Source: CBDAPE01 sp965198325 (GTDB lineage Bacteria; Pseudomonadota; Alphaproteobacteria; UBA828; JAPUJA01). Taken from it: a stretch of 64,000 nt of DNA. Below, piece by piece: positions 47,592 to 57,275 of this stretch (position 1 is the stretch's first letter; every line of letters starts with the position of its first letter). Under the pieces are notes generated by a model. The model was not told the DNA's origin and did not search any database. It saw only the letters and a list, made by a program, of their open reading frames with translations. The DNA lies in the NCBI GenBank assembly GCA_965198325.1, contig CBDAPE010000015.1, positions 385,508 to 449,507 of the forward strand, written 5' to 3'. A program made the position numbers and the translations under genes.

Positions 47592-48467
47592 CTAGTTCAA
47601 CAGGCCCGCCTCCCGCAGGGCCGCGTCGATCGCCTCGCAAACGGCGGGGGACGGCGCGGTGAGCGGCAGCCGGATCTCCGGGCCGCACTTGCCGAGCAGG
47701 CTGGCTGCGTATTTCACCGGGATCGGGTTGCTTTCGAGGAACATCGCGTCGTGGATCGGCATGAGCCGTTCCTGGACCGCCATTGCGCCCGGGGCGTCGC
47801 CCGCCTGCCATTTGGCGTGCATCTCGGCGCACACGCGGGGCGCGACGTTGGCGGTGACCGAAATGCAGCCGTGCCCGCCCTGGGCCAGGAAGGAGAGTGC
47901 GGTCGGATCCTCGCCCGAGAGCTGGCAGAATTCCGGTCCGATCGCGCGCCGCGTCTTCAGGGGCCGCGCGAGATCGGCGGTCGCATCCTTGACCCCGGCA
48001 ATGTTGGGAACCCGGGCCAGGCGCGCCATGGTCTCGACCGTCATGTCGACTACCGAGCGGCCCGGAATATTGTAGATCAGGATGGGCAGATCGGCGGCTT
48101 CGGCGACTGCCGTATAGTGCCGGACCATGCCCTCCTGGGTCGGCTTGTTGTAGTAGGGCATGACGAGCAGCGCCGCGTCGGCGCCCGCGTTCTTTGCGTG
48201 CCGGGTCAGCATGATCGCCTCGGCCGTCGCGTTCGCGCCCGAGCCCGCGATCACCGGCACCCGGCCCGCAGTCTGCTCAATGCAGATCTCCGTCACGCGC
48301 ATATGCTCGTCGAACGAGAGCGTCGGCGATTCCCCGGTCGTGCCGCAGGGAACCAAGCCGTTGCTGCCCTCGGCGATCTGCCAATCGATGAAATTCCGGA
48401 ACGCCGCCTCGTCGACCGCGCCGTCACGAAACGGCGTGATCAGCGCCGTAAACGAGCCCTGAAACAT
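47592..48467 (-). CDS. dapA: 4-hydroxy-tetrahydrodipicolinate synthase
   Basis: A 291-residue aldolase-fold enzyme. CGTTGES is at residues 41-47, the catalytic tyrosine Y132 in ILIYNIPGR and the Schiff-base lysine K160 in [10 protein letters not shown]. It condenses pyruvate with aspartate semialdehyde, the first committed step to lysine and diaminopimelate. smpB follows nine bases downstream. The upstream neighbour is the divergent lytic transglycosylase gene. Confidence 0.96.
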   Translation of the reverse strand: MFQGSFTALITPFRDGAVDEAAFRNFIDWQIAEGSNGLVPCGTTGESPTLSFDEHMRVTEICIEQTAGRVPVIAGSGANATAEAIMLTRHAKNAGADAALLVMPYYNKPTQEGMVRHYTAVAEAADLPILIYNIPGRSVVDMTVETMARLARVPNIAGVKDATADLARPLKTRRAIGPEFCQLSGEDPTALSFLAQGGHGCISVTANVAPRVCAEMHAKWQAGDAPGAMAVQERLMPIHDAMFLESNPIPVKYAASLLGKCGPEIRLPLTAPSPAVCEAIDAALREAGLLN

Positions 48468-48655
48468 GGCCGCCTCAATCCTGCGTTAACCCCCGGCGAG
48501 CATAGTGGCAGCCCGGGGCTGCGGCAAGTCCGTCAGCGCGGGATGACCGGGCGTTACTCCCCTTGTTGCGCGACCCCGGTTAGGACTAGACTCAAGCGTA
48601 ACGGCGGGACGCGGATCACGGGAGTCGGCGCCAGCCTGGACGGTGGGGATTCACG

Positions 48656-50665
48656 GTGCGTGTGCTGTCTGCTCTTCTGCCCATGGCTATCGCCGCGATC
48701 GTCGCGGCCACGGCGTCGCATGCGGCAGCGCTGGGCCTGTCCACCCAGGACGAAGCACTCTACCGCGACGCGTTTGCGGCAATCGAGGACAAGAACTGGC
48801 CCAAGGCCCGCTCGCTCGCGGTCCAGGCGGACTTAGTACTGCCCGCCAAGGTCATCTACTGGCTCGACCTGACCCGTGAGAAGAGCAAGCCCGATTTCGA
48901 CGAGCTGGCCACCTTCCTGCTTTCCAATCCGGACTGGCCGAGCCAGAAGATGCTGCGGACCAAGGCGGAGCAGGCGATGGATTTGGCGATGTCCGCCAGC
49001 GCCGTCATCGCCTGGTTCGAACGCTTCCCGCCGGTCAGCCGCCAGGGGCGCATCCGGCTCGCCCAGGCGCTGGATGCGACGCAGCGAACCGCCGAGGCGG
49101 TCGATCTTCTTCGGCGCATCTGGATCGAAGAAAACTTTCCCCGCCGGAACAGCAAGGTGTTCTACGCCCGCTACAAATCCATCCTGCGGCCCGAGGATCA
49201 CATCGCCCGGCTCGACCGCCTGCTGTGGGACGGCCGGCGCAGCGAGGCAAAGCGTATGCTGCGGGTCGTCGAGTCCGGCTATGCCGCGCTGGGCGAGGCC
49301 CGGATCAGGTTGATGGAGCGGGGCTGGGCTGTTGATCAGGCCGTTGCCGCGGTGCCGGTGGAGCTGCGCGACGATCCGGGATTGTGGTACGAGCGGCTGC
49401 GCTGGCGCCGGCGCAAGAACCAGGATCGCTATGACGAAAGCGCCCGGGAGATCCTGTTCGCACCGCCGATCGAGCTGGTCCGGCCGTCCGCCTGGTGGGA
49501 CGAGCGGGGCATTCTCGCGCGCCGGGCACTTGAAGACGGCTATGTCAGCGAGGCCTACCGTCTCGCCAGCGAACACGGTCAGACCGAGGGTCTTGACTTC
49601 GCCGATGCAGAATGGCTTGCCGGCTGGATCGCGCTCCGCTTCCTTGGCGATGCCAAGGTCGCCTACGGTCATTTTGCGACCATGCGCCAGGCGGTCCGCT
49701 ACCCGATCAGCACTGCGCGCGCCGCCTATTGGGCCGGCCGCGCACTCGAAGACCTCGGCGAGCGGGAGAGCGCCCGGTTGTGGTACGCCGATGCGGCGCA
49801 GCATTGGGAAACCTATTACGGCCAGCTGGCCGGCGGGTGCCTCAACGCCCTTGGCGTCGATATCCGGCCGGGCAATATTGAGCCTCTCGACTATTCGGGC
49901 GCGACCATCGGGGACCACGAACTGGCCAACGTGGTGCGCCTTCTCGTCTATCTCGACGAGGTCGAGCGGATCGACGATTTCATCCTCCGCCTCGTCGCCC
50001 TGGCGGAGACACCCGAGGACCAGGCCTTCATCGCGATGCTGGCGCTCGCCTCGGACCGGCCCGACCTGTCGACTGCCGCGGCCCGGCGCGCCATCAAGCA
50101 CGGTGTCAACCTGGTGGCGAACGCCTACCCGCTGGTCGATCTGCCGATCAACGGCGATCAGGCCGGACTGGAGGACGCTCTCGTTCTCGCCGTCATCCGC
50201 CGGGAAAGCGCGTTCGATCCGGAAGCGATCAGCTCCGCCGGCGCGCGCGGCCTGATGCAGCTCATGCCGGCGACGGCGCGCCAGGTCGCCCGCGCCATGC
50301 GCCTGCCCGAGAATACCGCGACGCTGACCGAGGATCCGGCCTACAACGTGACCCTGGGCTCAGCCTTCCTCGCGGGCTTGATCGAGGCATTCGACGGTTC
50401 CTACCTGCTGGCGCTCGCCGCCTATAATGCCGGTCCGGGTAAGGTGAAGCGCTGGATCCGGCAGAACGGCGACCCACGCGACCCGGCAGTCGACGCGATC
50501 GACTGGATCGAGCTCATCCCCTTCGGCGAAACCCGCAACTATGTCCAGCGCTCCCTCGAATCGCTCAACGTCTATCGGCGGCGGCTCGACGCGGGCAGCC
50601 CGCCGACCCTGCTCATTCACGACCTCAGCCGGGGCGAGCGTCCCGGCACGCTCACCAGCGGGTGA
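48656..50665 (+). CDS. Soluble-type lytic transglycosylase (Slt70-like)
   Basis: A 669-residue periplasmic enzyme. The signal peptide is at the N-terminus (VLSALLPMAIAAIVAATASHAAA). A long helical superhelix of about 480 residues follows, then the SLT domain with the catalytic glutamate E517 in IRRESAFDPEAIS, GARGLMQLMPATA and ALAAYNAGPGKV. It cleaves peptidoglycan glycan strands, leaving anhydro-muramic ends. It starts at GTG 48656, divergent from dapA. Its stop overlaps the next gene by four bases, beginning a run of closely packed plus-strand genes. Confidence 0.92.
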   Translation: MRVLSALLPMAIAAIVAATASHAAALGLSTQDEALYRDAFAAIEDKNWPKARSLAVQADLVLPAKVIYWLDLTREKSKPDFDELATFLLSNPDWPSQKMLRTKAEQAMDLAMSASAVIAWFERFPPVSRQGRIRLAQALDATQRTAEAVDLLRRIWIEENFPRRNSKVFYARYKSILRPEDHIARLDRLLWDGRRSEAKRMLRVVESGYAALGEARIRLMERGWAVDQAVAAVPVELRDDPGLWYERLRWRRRKNQDRYDESAREILFAPPIELVRPSAWWDERGILARRALEDGYVSEAYRLASEHGQTEGLDFADAEWLAGWIALRFLGDAKVAYGHFATMRQAVRYPISTARAAYWAGRALEDLGERESARLWYADAAQHWETYYGQLAGGCLNALGVDIRPGNIEPLDYSGATIGDHELANVVRLLVYLDEVERIDDFILRLVALAETPEDQAFIAMLALASDRPDLSTAAARRAIKHGVNLVANAYPLVDLPINGDQAGLEDALVLAVIRRESAFDPEAISSAGARGLMQLMPATARQVARAMRLPENTATLTEDPAYNVTLGSAFLAGLIEAFDGSYLLALAAYNAGPGKVKRWIRQNGDPRDPAVDAIDWIELIPFGETRNYVQRSLESLNVYRRRLDAGSPPTLLIHDLSRGERPGTLTSG

Positions 50666-51348
50666 GCCCCGGCGCCTTCGACAGCATCGAGGCCTGCGTC
50701 TTCGACGCCTACGGCACACTTTTCGACGTTCACTCGGCGGCCGCGCGCCTGCGCGGGCGGTTGGGCGAGCAGGCGGACTCGGTCTCCAGCCTGTGGCGCG
50801 ACAAGCAGCTCCAATACACCTGGCTGCGCAGTCTGATGGAGCGTCATGCGGACTTCTGGCAAGTCACGGGCGATGCACTCGACTATGCCCTGGAGGCTCA
50901 CGGCATCGCGGACGACGCCTTGCGCGCCGACCTGATGGCCGCCTACCGTGCGCTCGATGCCTATCCGGAGGTTCCCGAGGTTCTCGAACAAATCATGACG
51001 GCTGGGCTGAAAACCGCGATCCTGTCCAACGGCGCTCCGGCCATGCTCGCATCCGCAGTCGAGAGCAGCGGCCTGGGGGCGGGCCTCGATGCCGTGCTCA
51101 GCGTCGAGGAGCTCGGGATCTACAAGCCGAGCCCCCGCGTCTATCAACTGGCGGTCGACCGGCTGGGCGTCCCGCCCGAGCGGATCAGCTTTCAGTCCTC
51201 GAACCCGTGGGATGCGGCGGGCGCCAAGAGCTTCGGGTTCGCGGTCGCCTGGATCGATCGCTTCGGTGGCCGGCTCGAGCGGCTCGCGCTCGCGCCGGAC
51301 GCCCGGCTCGACGACCTCGCGGGGCTTCCCCCATTGCTCGGGCTCTGA
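50662..51348 (+). CDS. Haloacid dehalogenase, type II (HAD superfamily)
   Basis: A 228-residue HAD hydrolase starting at GTG 50662 within the transglycosylase stop. The nucleophile aspartate is in CVFDAYGTLFDVHSA, motif II is ILSNGAP, the lysine of motif III is in GIYKPSPRVYQ, and SSNPWDAAGAKSFGF is the type II dehalogenase loop. Family knowledge: L-2-haloacid dehalogenases release halide from 2-haloalkanoic acids. Many homologues act on other substrates, so the activity is tentative. Confidence 0.87.
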   Translation: MSPGAFDSIEACVFDAYGTLFDVHSAAARLRGRLGEQADSVSSLWRDKQLQYTWLRSLMERHADFWQVTGDALDYALEAHGIADDALRADLMAAYRALDAYPEVPEVLEQIMTAGLKTAILSNGAPAMLASAVESSGLGAGLDAVLSVEELGIYKPSPRVYQLAVDRLGVPPERISFQSSNPWDAAGAKSFGFAVAWIDRFGGRLERLALAPDARLDDLAGLPPLLGL

Positions 51349-51365
51349 TACAGCTTCCTGCCGCC

Positions 51366-52241
51366 ATGGCTCCTCACACCGACGGTTATACCGAGCGCAG
51401 TTATGTCTGCCAGGACAACCTGACGCTCTACTACCGGGATTACGGCCCCCGTACCGGCCCCCGGACTCCGCTGCTGTGCCTGGGCGGCCTCACCCGCAAC
51501 TCGAAGGATTTTCACGACCTCGCGCTGCGCTACGCGCCCGACCGGCACGTCGTCTGCCCCGACTACCGCGGCCGCGGCCGCTCGGAGCACGATCCCGACT
51601 GGCGGCGCTACAACGCCAAGGTCCTCCTGGGAGACGTCATCCAGCTGCTCGCCGCGACCAACCTTCACAAGGTCGTTCTCGTCGGCACGTCGCTCGGCGG
51701 CATTCTGGCGATGGTCCTCGCGGTCGCCCAGCCCCGCGCCCTCGCCGGCGTGGTGCTCAACGACGTCGGCCCGGATATCGACTATGACGGGCTCGCCCAG
51801 ATCCTGGACTGGGTGTCCCAGGACCGGCCCCAGCCTGATTACGAGACCGCAGCGCGTTACCTAAAGGAGACCGTGCCCCAGATCGGCGTGCGCACCGACG
51901 CGGGCTGGCTCAAGCTCGCGCACAACACCTGGCACGAGGGCACCGACGGCCAGCTCCATTTCGATTTCGACCTCCGCCTCGTCCGCCCTGCAGCCGAAAT
52001 CGTCGCAACCCGGGGCGCCGGCATGGCCGACCTGTGGCCCATGTTCCGCGCCCTCGACCCGATCCCGACCACCCTGCTGCGCGGCGAGAACTCCAACTTC
52101 CTCAGCCGGGAGACCGTGGCGAAGATGCTGCGCGCCAAGCCCGATCTCGAGGTTGTCGAGGTTGCTGGCGCCGGCCACGTGCCCCAGCTCGACGAGCCCG
52201 AATCCCTGGACGCCATCGATGCCCTCCTCGCCCGCCTCTAA
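51366..52241 (+). CDS. Alpha/beta hydrolase
   Basis: A 291-residue soluble hydrolase from ATG 51366. The nucleophile S109 lies in VLVGTSLGGIL, the oxyanion region in CLGGLTRNSKDF, and the histidine in GAGHVPQLDEP near the C-terminus. No signal peptide is present. The substrate is unknown; the relatives include esterases and lactonases. The frame is open upstream to 50541 through the previous two genes, but only the sequence from 51366 has family character. It overlaps the following dehydratase gene by 23 bases. Confidence 0.87.
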   Translation: MAPHTDGYTERSYVCQDNLTLYYRDYGPRTGPRTPLLCLGGLTRNSKDFHDLALRYAPDRHVVCPDYRGRGRSEHDPDWRRYNAKVLLGDVIQLLAATNLHKVVLVGTSLGGILAMVLAVAQPRALAGVVLNDVGPDIDYDGLAQILDWVSQDRPQPDYETAARYLKETVPQIGVRTDAGWLKLAHNTWHEGTDGQLHFDFDLRLVRPAAEIVATRGAGMADLWPMFRALDPIPTTLLRGENSNFLSRETVAKMLRAKPDLEVVEVAGAGHVPQLDEPESLDAIDALLARL

Positions 52242-53232
52242 CACCGCCCTGCGGCCGCCTGATGCGGCGATGATCGATGACGCCGCCGAACGGCTCGAGG
52301 GTGTGGCGGTCCGCACGCCGCTCCTCGAATCGACCGCGCTCAATGAGCGACTGGGCGGCCGCCTGCTGATCAAGGCAGAGTCCCTTCAAGTGACGGGTTC
52401 GTTCAAGTTTCGTGGCGCGTACAACCGGATCAGCCGCCTTTCGGACGCTGAACGGGCGGCTGGCGTCGTGGCCTATTCGTCGGGCAACCACGCCCAGGGC
52501 GTGGCCGCTACCGCCAGGCTGTGCAGCGTTCCGGCCGCCATTGTCATGCCGGCGGACGCCCCGGCCGCAAAGCTCGAGGGCACCCGGTTCTGGGGCGCCG
52601 AGGTCGTCCTCTACGACCGACCCGGCGGTGAGGATCGCGCCGCGATCGCCAACGCCCTCGCGGCCGAGCGGGGCGCCGTGCTCGTGCCCCCCTACGATGA
52701 TCCGTTGATCATCGCGGGTCAGGGCACCGCAGGACGGGAAGTCGTCGACCAGGCGGCGGCGATCGGCGTGACGCTCGACGCGCTGCTGATACCCTGCGGT
52801 GGCGGCGGCCTGACGGCGGGTTGCGCGCTGGCCTGCCACGCCCGCCATCCCGGGCTTCCCATCCATACGGTCGAGCCTGTCGAATTCGACGATACCGCCC
52901 GCTCGCTGGACAGCGGTGAACGCCTGGCGGTTGTCGATCCGTCCGCGCCGTCGTTGTGCGATGCCCTCGTCGTCGCGATGCCCGGCGCCCTCACCTTTTC
53001 GATCAACCGCGAGCATGTCGCATCGGGTCTCGTGGTCGATGACGCCGCCATTACCGGGGCGATGCGCACGGCGTTTCGAGATCTGAAGCTGGTCGTGGAG
53101 CCGGGCGGCGCAGTCGCACTCGCCGCCGTTCTCGCCGGCACGATCGAGGTCGCAGGCAAAACCCTCGCCGTTATCGCCTCGGGCGGCAATGTGGACGCCG
53201 CTCTCTATGCCCGCATTCTGCGCGGCGACTAG
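52219..53232 (+). CDS. Threonine/serine dehydratase (PLP-dependent)
   Basis: A 337-residue fold-type II PLP enzyme. The cofactor lysine is K63 in TGSFKFRGAYN, the phosphate-binding glycine loop is PCGGGGLTAG and the serine/threonine-binding stretch is SSGNHAQGVA. The length without a C-terminal regulatory domain fits catabolic threonine or hydroxy-amino-acid dehydratase, not the longer feedback-regulated IlvA. I choose the ATG at 52219, overlapping the hydrolase gene by 23 bases, because it gives the usual leader before the first helix; ATG 52270 is the alternative. Confidence 0.88.
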   Translation: MPSSPASNTALRPPDAAMIDDAAERLEGVAVRTPLLESTALNERLGGRLLIKAESLQVTGSFKFRGAYNRISRLSDAERAAGVVAYSSGNHAQGVAATARLCSVPAAIVMPADAPAAKLEGTRFWGAEVVLYDRPGGEDRAAIANALAAERGAVLVPPYDDPLIIAGQGTAGREVVDQAAAIGVTLDALLIPCGGGGLTAGCALACHARHPGLPIHTVEPVEFDDTARSLDSGERLAVVDPSAPSLCDALVVAMPGALTFSINREHVASGLVVDDAAITGAMRTAFRDLKLVVEPGGAVALAAVLAGTIEVAGKTLAVIASGGNVDAALYARILRGD

Positions 53233-53235
53233 CAC

Positions 53236-53432
53236 GAACGGCCTATATTGCAGTGCAAAATTTAATCTATGAAAATGTTTATATTTAATATGTTAATCGT
53301 CTCGCGTTTGCACACAGAGATGATTCGTGCTAGATGCAGCCGGGCCGGGTCGGGCAAGCAGGGATGGGCACATCCCACTACCCGGCAGCAGCCCGCCCCG
53401 AACCCGATTCCGTTCGCTCTGGGGAGGCCGCC
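53236..53432 (+). promoter_or_regulatory. AT-rich leader and candidate promoter of glnA
   Basis: The first 100 bases are strikingly AT-rich for this genome and include the palindrome TTGCAGTGCAA near 53255. A sigma-70-like pair, TTGCAC (53308-53313) and TAGATG (53331-53336) with 17-base spacing, precedes glnA by about 100 bases. NtrC control would be expected for glnA, but no clear NtrC or sigma-54 site was identified by eye. Confidence 0.4.
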
Positions 53433-54842
53433 ATGTCCGACGCCAGCCACCTGTTCGATCTGATCAAGGACAAGGACGTCGAATTCGTCGATTTCCGGTT
53501 CACCGACCTGCGCGGCAAGTGGCAGCATCTGGGCTTCCCCGTCGCCTATGTCGACGAGGACCTGTTGAACGACGGGACCATGTTCGACGGCTCGTCGATC
53601 GCCGGCTGGAAGGAAATCAACGAATTGGACATGGGGCTGATGCCCGATCCGGCCACCGCCGTGCTCGACCCCTTCGCCGCCCAGACCACCGCCATTGTCT
53701 TCTGCGACGTCTTCGAGCCCGATACCGGCGAGGCCTATCCGCGCGATCCACGATCGACGGCGCGGCGCGCCGAGGCCTACCTTGCCTATTCAGGGATCGG
53801 CGATACCGCCTATTTCGGCCCGGAGGCGGAGTTTTTCGTATTCGACGACGTCCGCTTCGAAGCCTCCATGCACCAATGCTACTACTTCCTCGATTCGATC
53901 GAGGCGCCTCATGCGAGTGGTCGCGAGCTGCCCGAGGGCAATACCGGCCACCGACCACCGGTCAAGGGTGGCTACTTCCCGGTCCCGCCGGTCGACTCGG
54001 GCAACGACCTGCGTGCCGAGATGGTCAGCGTTCTCCAGGAAATGGGCCTGAACATGGAAAAGCACCATCACGAGGTCGCCCCGAGCCAGCACGAGCTTGG
54101 CTGCAAGTTCGAACCCCTCCTGCGCGCCGCCGATGTCATCCAGATCTACAAATACGGCGTGCACAATGTTGCCCACGCCTACGGCAAGACCGCGACCTTC
54201 ATGCCCAAGCCGGTCAAGGACGACAACGGTTCGGGCATGCATGTCCATCAGTCGATCTGGAGAGACGGCAAGCCGCTGTTCGCCGGCGCGGGTTACGCCG
54301 ATCTCTCCGAGACGGCGCTTCATTATATTGGCGGCATCATCAAGCACGCCCGCTCGCTCAACGCCTTCACCAATCCGCTCACCAACAGCTACAAGCGGCT
54401 CGTTCCGGGCTTCGAGGCGCCCGTTCTGCTCGCCTATTCGGCACGCAACCGGTCCGCCTCGTGCCGCATCCCCTTCGCCGACAGCCCGAACGGCAAGCGG
54501 GTCGAGGTGCGCTTTCCCGATCCTGGCGCAAATCCCTATTTCGCCTTTTCGGCGATGCTCATGGCCGGGATCGACGGGATCGAGAACAAGGTCCATCCGG
54601 GCGACGCGATGGACAAGAACCTCTACGACCTGCCGCCAGAAGAGCTCAAGGACATCCCCACGGTGTGCGGCAGCCTGCGCCAGGCGCTGCGCGCGCTGGA
54701 CGACGACCGGGACTATCTGAAGAAGGGCGACGTCTTCTCGGATGATCTTATCGACGGCTATCTCGGGCTCAAATGGGACGAGGTCAACCGCCTCGAGCTG
54801 ACCCCCCACCCGCTTGAATTCGCGATGTATTACAGCGTCTAG
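53433..54842 (+). CDS. glnA: Glutamine synthetase, type I
   Basis: A 469-residue [14 protein letters not shown] near the N-terminus, the metal-binding [22 protein letters not shown], and the ATP-binding segment [17 protein letters not shown] are all intact. Y398 in NLYDLPPE is the adenylylation site of the GSI-beta class, so GlnE control is expected. It makes glutamine from glutamate, ammonia and ATP. A GGGGAGG site precedes the ATG at 53433; the frame is open further up to 53334 without family similarity. glnB, often directly upstream in relatives, is absent here. Confidence 0.97.
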   Translation: MSDASHLFDLIKDKDVEFVDFRFTDLRGKWQHLGFPVAYVDEDLLNDGTMFDGSSIAGWKEINELDMGLMPDPATAVLDPFAAQTTAIVFCDVFEPDTGEAYPRDPRSTARRAEAYLAYSGIGDTAYFGPEAEFFVFDDVRFEASMHQCYYFLDSIEAPHASGRELPEGNTGHRPPVKGGYFPVPPVDSGNDLRAEMVSVLQEMGLNMEKHHHEVAPSQHELGCKFEPLLRAADVIQIYKYGVHNVAHAYGKTATFMPKPVKDDNGSGMHVHQSIWRDGKPLFAGAGYADLSETALHYIGGIIKHARSLNAFTNPLTNSYKRLVPGFEAPVLLAYSARNRSASCRIPFADSPNGKRVEVRFPDPGANPYFAFSAMLMAGIDGIENKVHPGDAMDKNLYDLPPEELKDIPTVCGSLRQALRALDDDRDYLKKGDVFSDDLIDGYLGLKWDEVNRLELTPHPLEFAMYYSV

Positions 54843-55047
54843 CGCTCGCAGCCAGGAGCCGGGATAGCGCCGCCCGCGCATAAGGGCACCTCGAAGAATA
54901 ACGCGTTTGGCATGAAGCTCGGCGTGTCGCGCGAACTCCCGGGCCAGGGGTGGGCTTGACGCCTGGGTGTCCCGGGTTTTCCCGTGCCCCGCCGGGCCTA
55001 TTTCCCTCTCACCGCCAACTCCAGGCAGACTGCTCCCTTGAGTACCG

Positions 55048-55536
55048 TCACGTTGGCGTCGCCGCCGCGAGGCGCTCTAGCTGCACCAGGCGGCGTATGT
55101 TGTAGGCTAGGTTCTTCAGCCCGATCCGCGCCCTCGCCCGGACCAGCCCGATGCTGCGCACCAGCGTCCCACCCATGTCGTTGCTCTGGGCCCCGAACAC
55201 GTGCTCGACGCGCGCCCGCACCCTTGAACGGGTCTTGTTGCCCCGCTTCTCCCGCTCGCTCAGCGGCTTGTTGCGATGCCCCTTGCGGTGGATCCGGCTC
55301 TTCAGGCCCTTCTCCTCCAGCTTCGACTCGATCGCCGCCGACCGATAGGCGCTGTCAGCCCACACCTCCGAGGCCGTGTTGTCCGGATCGAGAATGTCAT
55401 CCACAACCTGGCTGTCGTGCACCGCCGCGTCCGTCACCTGGTAGCGGCGCACCAGTTTGTGTCTGCGATCCACGTTGACGTGGTTCTTGTAGCCGTAGTG
55501 GCTCTTGCCGTGCTTCTTGGTCCGCCACCCACCCAA
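55048..55536 (-). pseudogene. IS5-family transposase, C-terminal fragment
   Basis: About 160 codons of an IS5-type DDE transposase: TKKHGKSHYGYKNHVNVD, the central VWADSAYRSAA with a catalytic aspartate, and RARVEHVFGAQ with the glutamate, ending with LVQLERLAAATPT. The first half of the protein, including its first catalytic aspartate, is missing; homology starts abruptly at about 55530. It lies 200 bases downstream of glnA and marks the left edge of the accessory zone. Confidence 0.85.
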
Positions 55537-55784
55537 GTAAATGATATTACTGCGTATTTCCAGTATTACGGCCCTGATTTCTCGTTAAATTTCAGGCGGT
55601 TGCCGGAAGCGCCGTGACCAGCCTGGACGCCGAGAGACGTATCGGTGCGGCTCGGCTCGCCGTAACCGGGCGAACGTCTCTCGGGACCCTTTTGGCGGTA
55701 CGGGTTTCTAGCGCCGTGTCGGAATGGACAACGCGCATGCCAGAGGCCTGCGCGTGTCATCGGTATTGACTTGAGCGTTGACTG

Positions 55785-57032
55785 TTACCGGGCTGCGGTA
55801 AAACCGAGAAGCTCGCGTTGAGCCTGCCACTCGAGGGGAAGCCGGGTATCGTTCATGAGGCGGTTGGCCGTCAACTCGATCGGCTGGCGGCCTTCGACAA
55901 TTGCGGTGACGATGTCCGGCGCCAGGTAGGTGAGTCGCAGTAGCCGGGTGGCATAAGAGGGAACCACGTCCTCGGCGTCCGCGATCCGGTGCATGGTCAG
56001 ATTGGGGTTACGGTCGAGTTTCTCGCGGATGGCGAATGCCCGGAGCAGGAGCCTGATGAGAGAATGATCGGCGTTGGCCTCCTGCGCCGCGCCCTGGACG
56101 ACAAGGCGGATGCCCGTCCCTGCGCGTTTGAGTGCCGTGGGAATTTCAAGGATGATGAGGCGCCCGGCGGTTTGGCCTGTACCAGACTGTGGTGGCGCCG
56201 TTTCGCCGGGCTCGAGGAGGATTGTTTCGACGATCGCTTCCTGGTCAACCTCGATGATAACGCTATTCGCCCTGACGACGACCCTGCCGACGAAGGCGTT
56301 GAGGTAGGCCTTTGTCTCTTTCGGTGAGAGATCCGGCCACCGTTCGGCGAGCATTCCAGCACTCGTGATCAGCGCCACCTGCGCCGAAGCATCTTCCGGG
56401 CCGCCTTCGACAGCCTCGCTCAATGCGGCAGGGTCGGACAGCCAGGCGCGAATGCGGGCCAGAACCAGGCTCTCGAGATCGGCGGCGGGGATGCGCCATC
56501 CCTTGCGGCCGGGCTGCTTGCCTTCGACGATGAGATGGCGCGACACATAGTATCGGTAGCGCCGGCCTTGCTTGACGGTGTGGCTGGTGGGCGAAAGCCG
56601 CTCGCCCCGCTCGTCGATCAGAAGCCCCGTCAGCAGGCTCGGTTGGCTGGTGCTTCCTCGACGTTCACCGCTGATATTGTCAGCAAGGATCGCCTGAACC
56701 CGGTCCCAGGAATCCCGCTCGACGATCGCGTCGTGTTCCCCCGGATAGGATTTGTCCTTGTGGACGATTTCACCGAGGTAGATGCGGTTCCGCAGGAGGT
56801 GATACAGGGCGCCGCGGTTGATGGGCCTGCCGCCGGTGACCCGGCCGTCGCGCATGATCCGCCGCTTGCTGGTGATGCCTTCGGTTTCAAGCCGGTGGCG
56901 CAGCTCGCGTACGGACTTGAGCCGCCCGTAGAGGCAGAAGATGTGGCGGACGGTCTCGGCTTCGGCCTCGTTGACCACAAGCTTGCGGTTTGCGACATCG
57001 TATCCGAGCGGTGGATTGCCTGTCCCTCCCAA
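55785..57032 (-). pseudogene. Large serine recombinase lacking its catalytic domain
   Basis: A 415-codon open frame corresponding to the C-terminal part of a large serine recombinase. It begins NPPLGYDVANRKLVVNE and continues with the recombinase domain (VRELRHRLETEGITS, GALYHLLRNRIYLGE) and a zinc-ribbon-like/coiled region (YRYYVSRHL), then a long C-terminal extension. The N-terminal resolvase domain with the catalytic serine is absent. Its first codons abut the left inverted repeat of a 240-bp element at 57019-57260, and what follows that element is dinB, so the recombinase 5' part has been lost. Such recombinases integrate phages or conjugative elements. Confidence 0.85.
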
Positions 57033-57260
57033 TTATTCCATCTGCGGCAGAAACCTTGGAATTCTGCATCACCCTCGGACACCCTTTCCGACAGGCATAA
57101 GATCATCGAAACCCTCCCCGCCGTCTTCCGCGAACTCTTCGTCGGTCGCGCGGCGCCCCACACAGAACTCCTTACCCTCCGCCAGCAGGGAGCCGTCCTG
57201 AAGCGGAAAAGGTCCCGGCCAGCGCTTCGGATGTCCGATGGAATAAACAGAGGGGACAGG
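57019..57260 (+). mobile_element. 240-bp transposon deletion derivative with terminal inverted repeats
   Basis: The left end (57020-57042) reads CTGTCCCTCCCAATTATTCC and then ATC; the reverse complement of the right end (57237-57259) reads CTGTCCCCTCTGTTTATTCC and then ATC, so 18 of 23 positions agree. Inside, on the plus strand, is the N-terminus of an integrase-core transposase: ELFVGRAAPHTELLTLRQQG followed by AVLKRKRSRPALR, a stretch typical of the first helices of such proteins. The rest of the transposase is gone. It separates the truncated recombinase from dinB, whose GTG lies 16 bases beyond the right end. Confidence 0.7.
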
Positions 57261-57275
57261 TGCTATGATCGTGCC

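Noticed and set aside
50541..51365. Upstream extension of the alpha/beta hydrolase frame
   Set aside because: It overlaps the transglycosylase and HAD genes in another frame and has arginine/alanine-rich shadow composition.
56535..57275. Upstream extension of the dinB frame to a 676-codon ORF
   Set aside because: The extra part is antisense to the serine recombinase and then passes through a transposase remnant. DinB homology and the zinc ribbon begin at GTG 57276.
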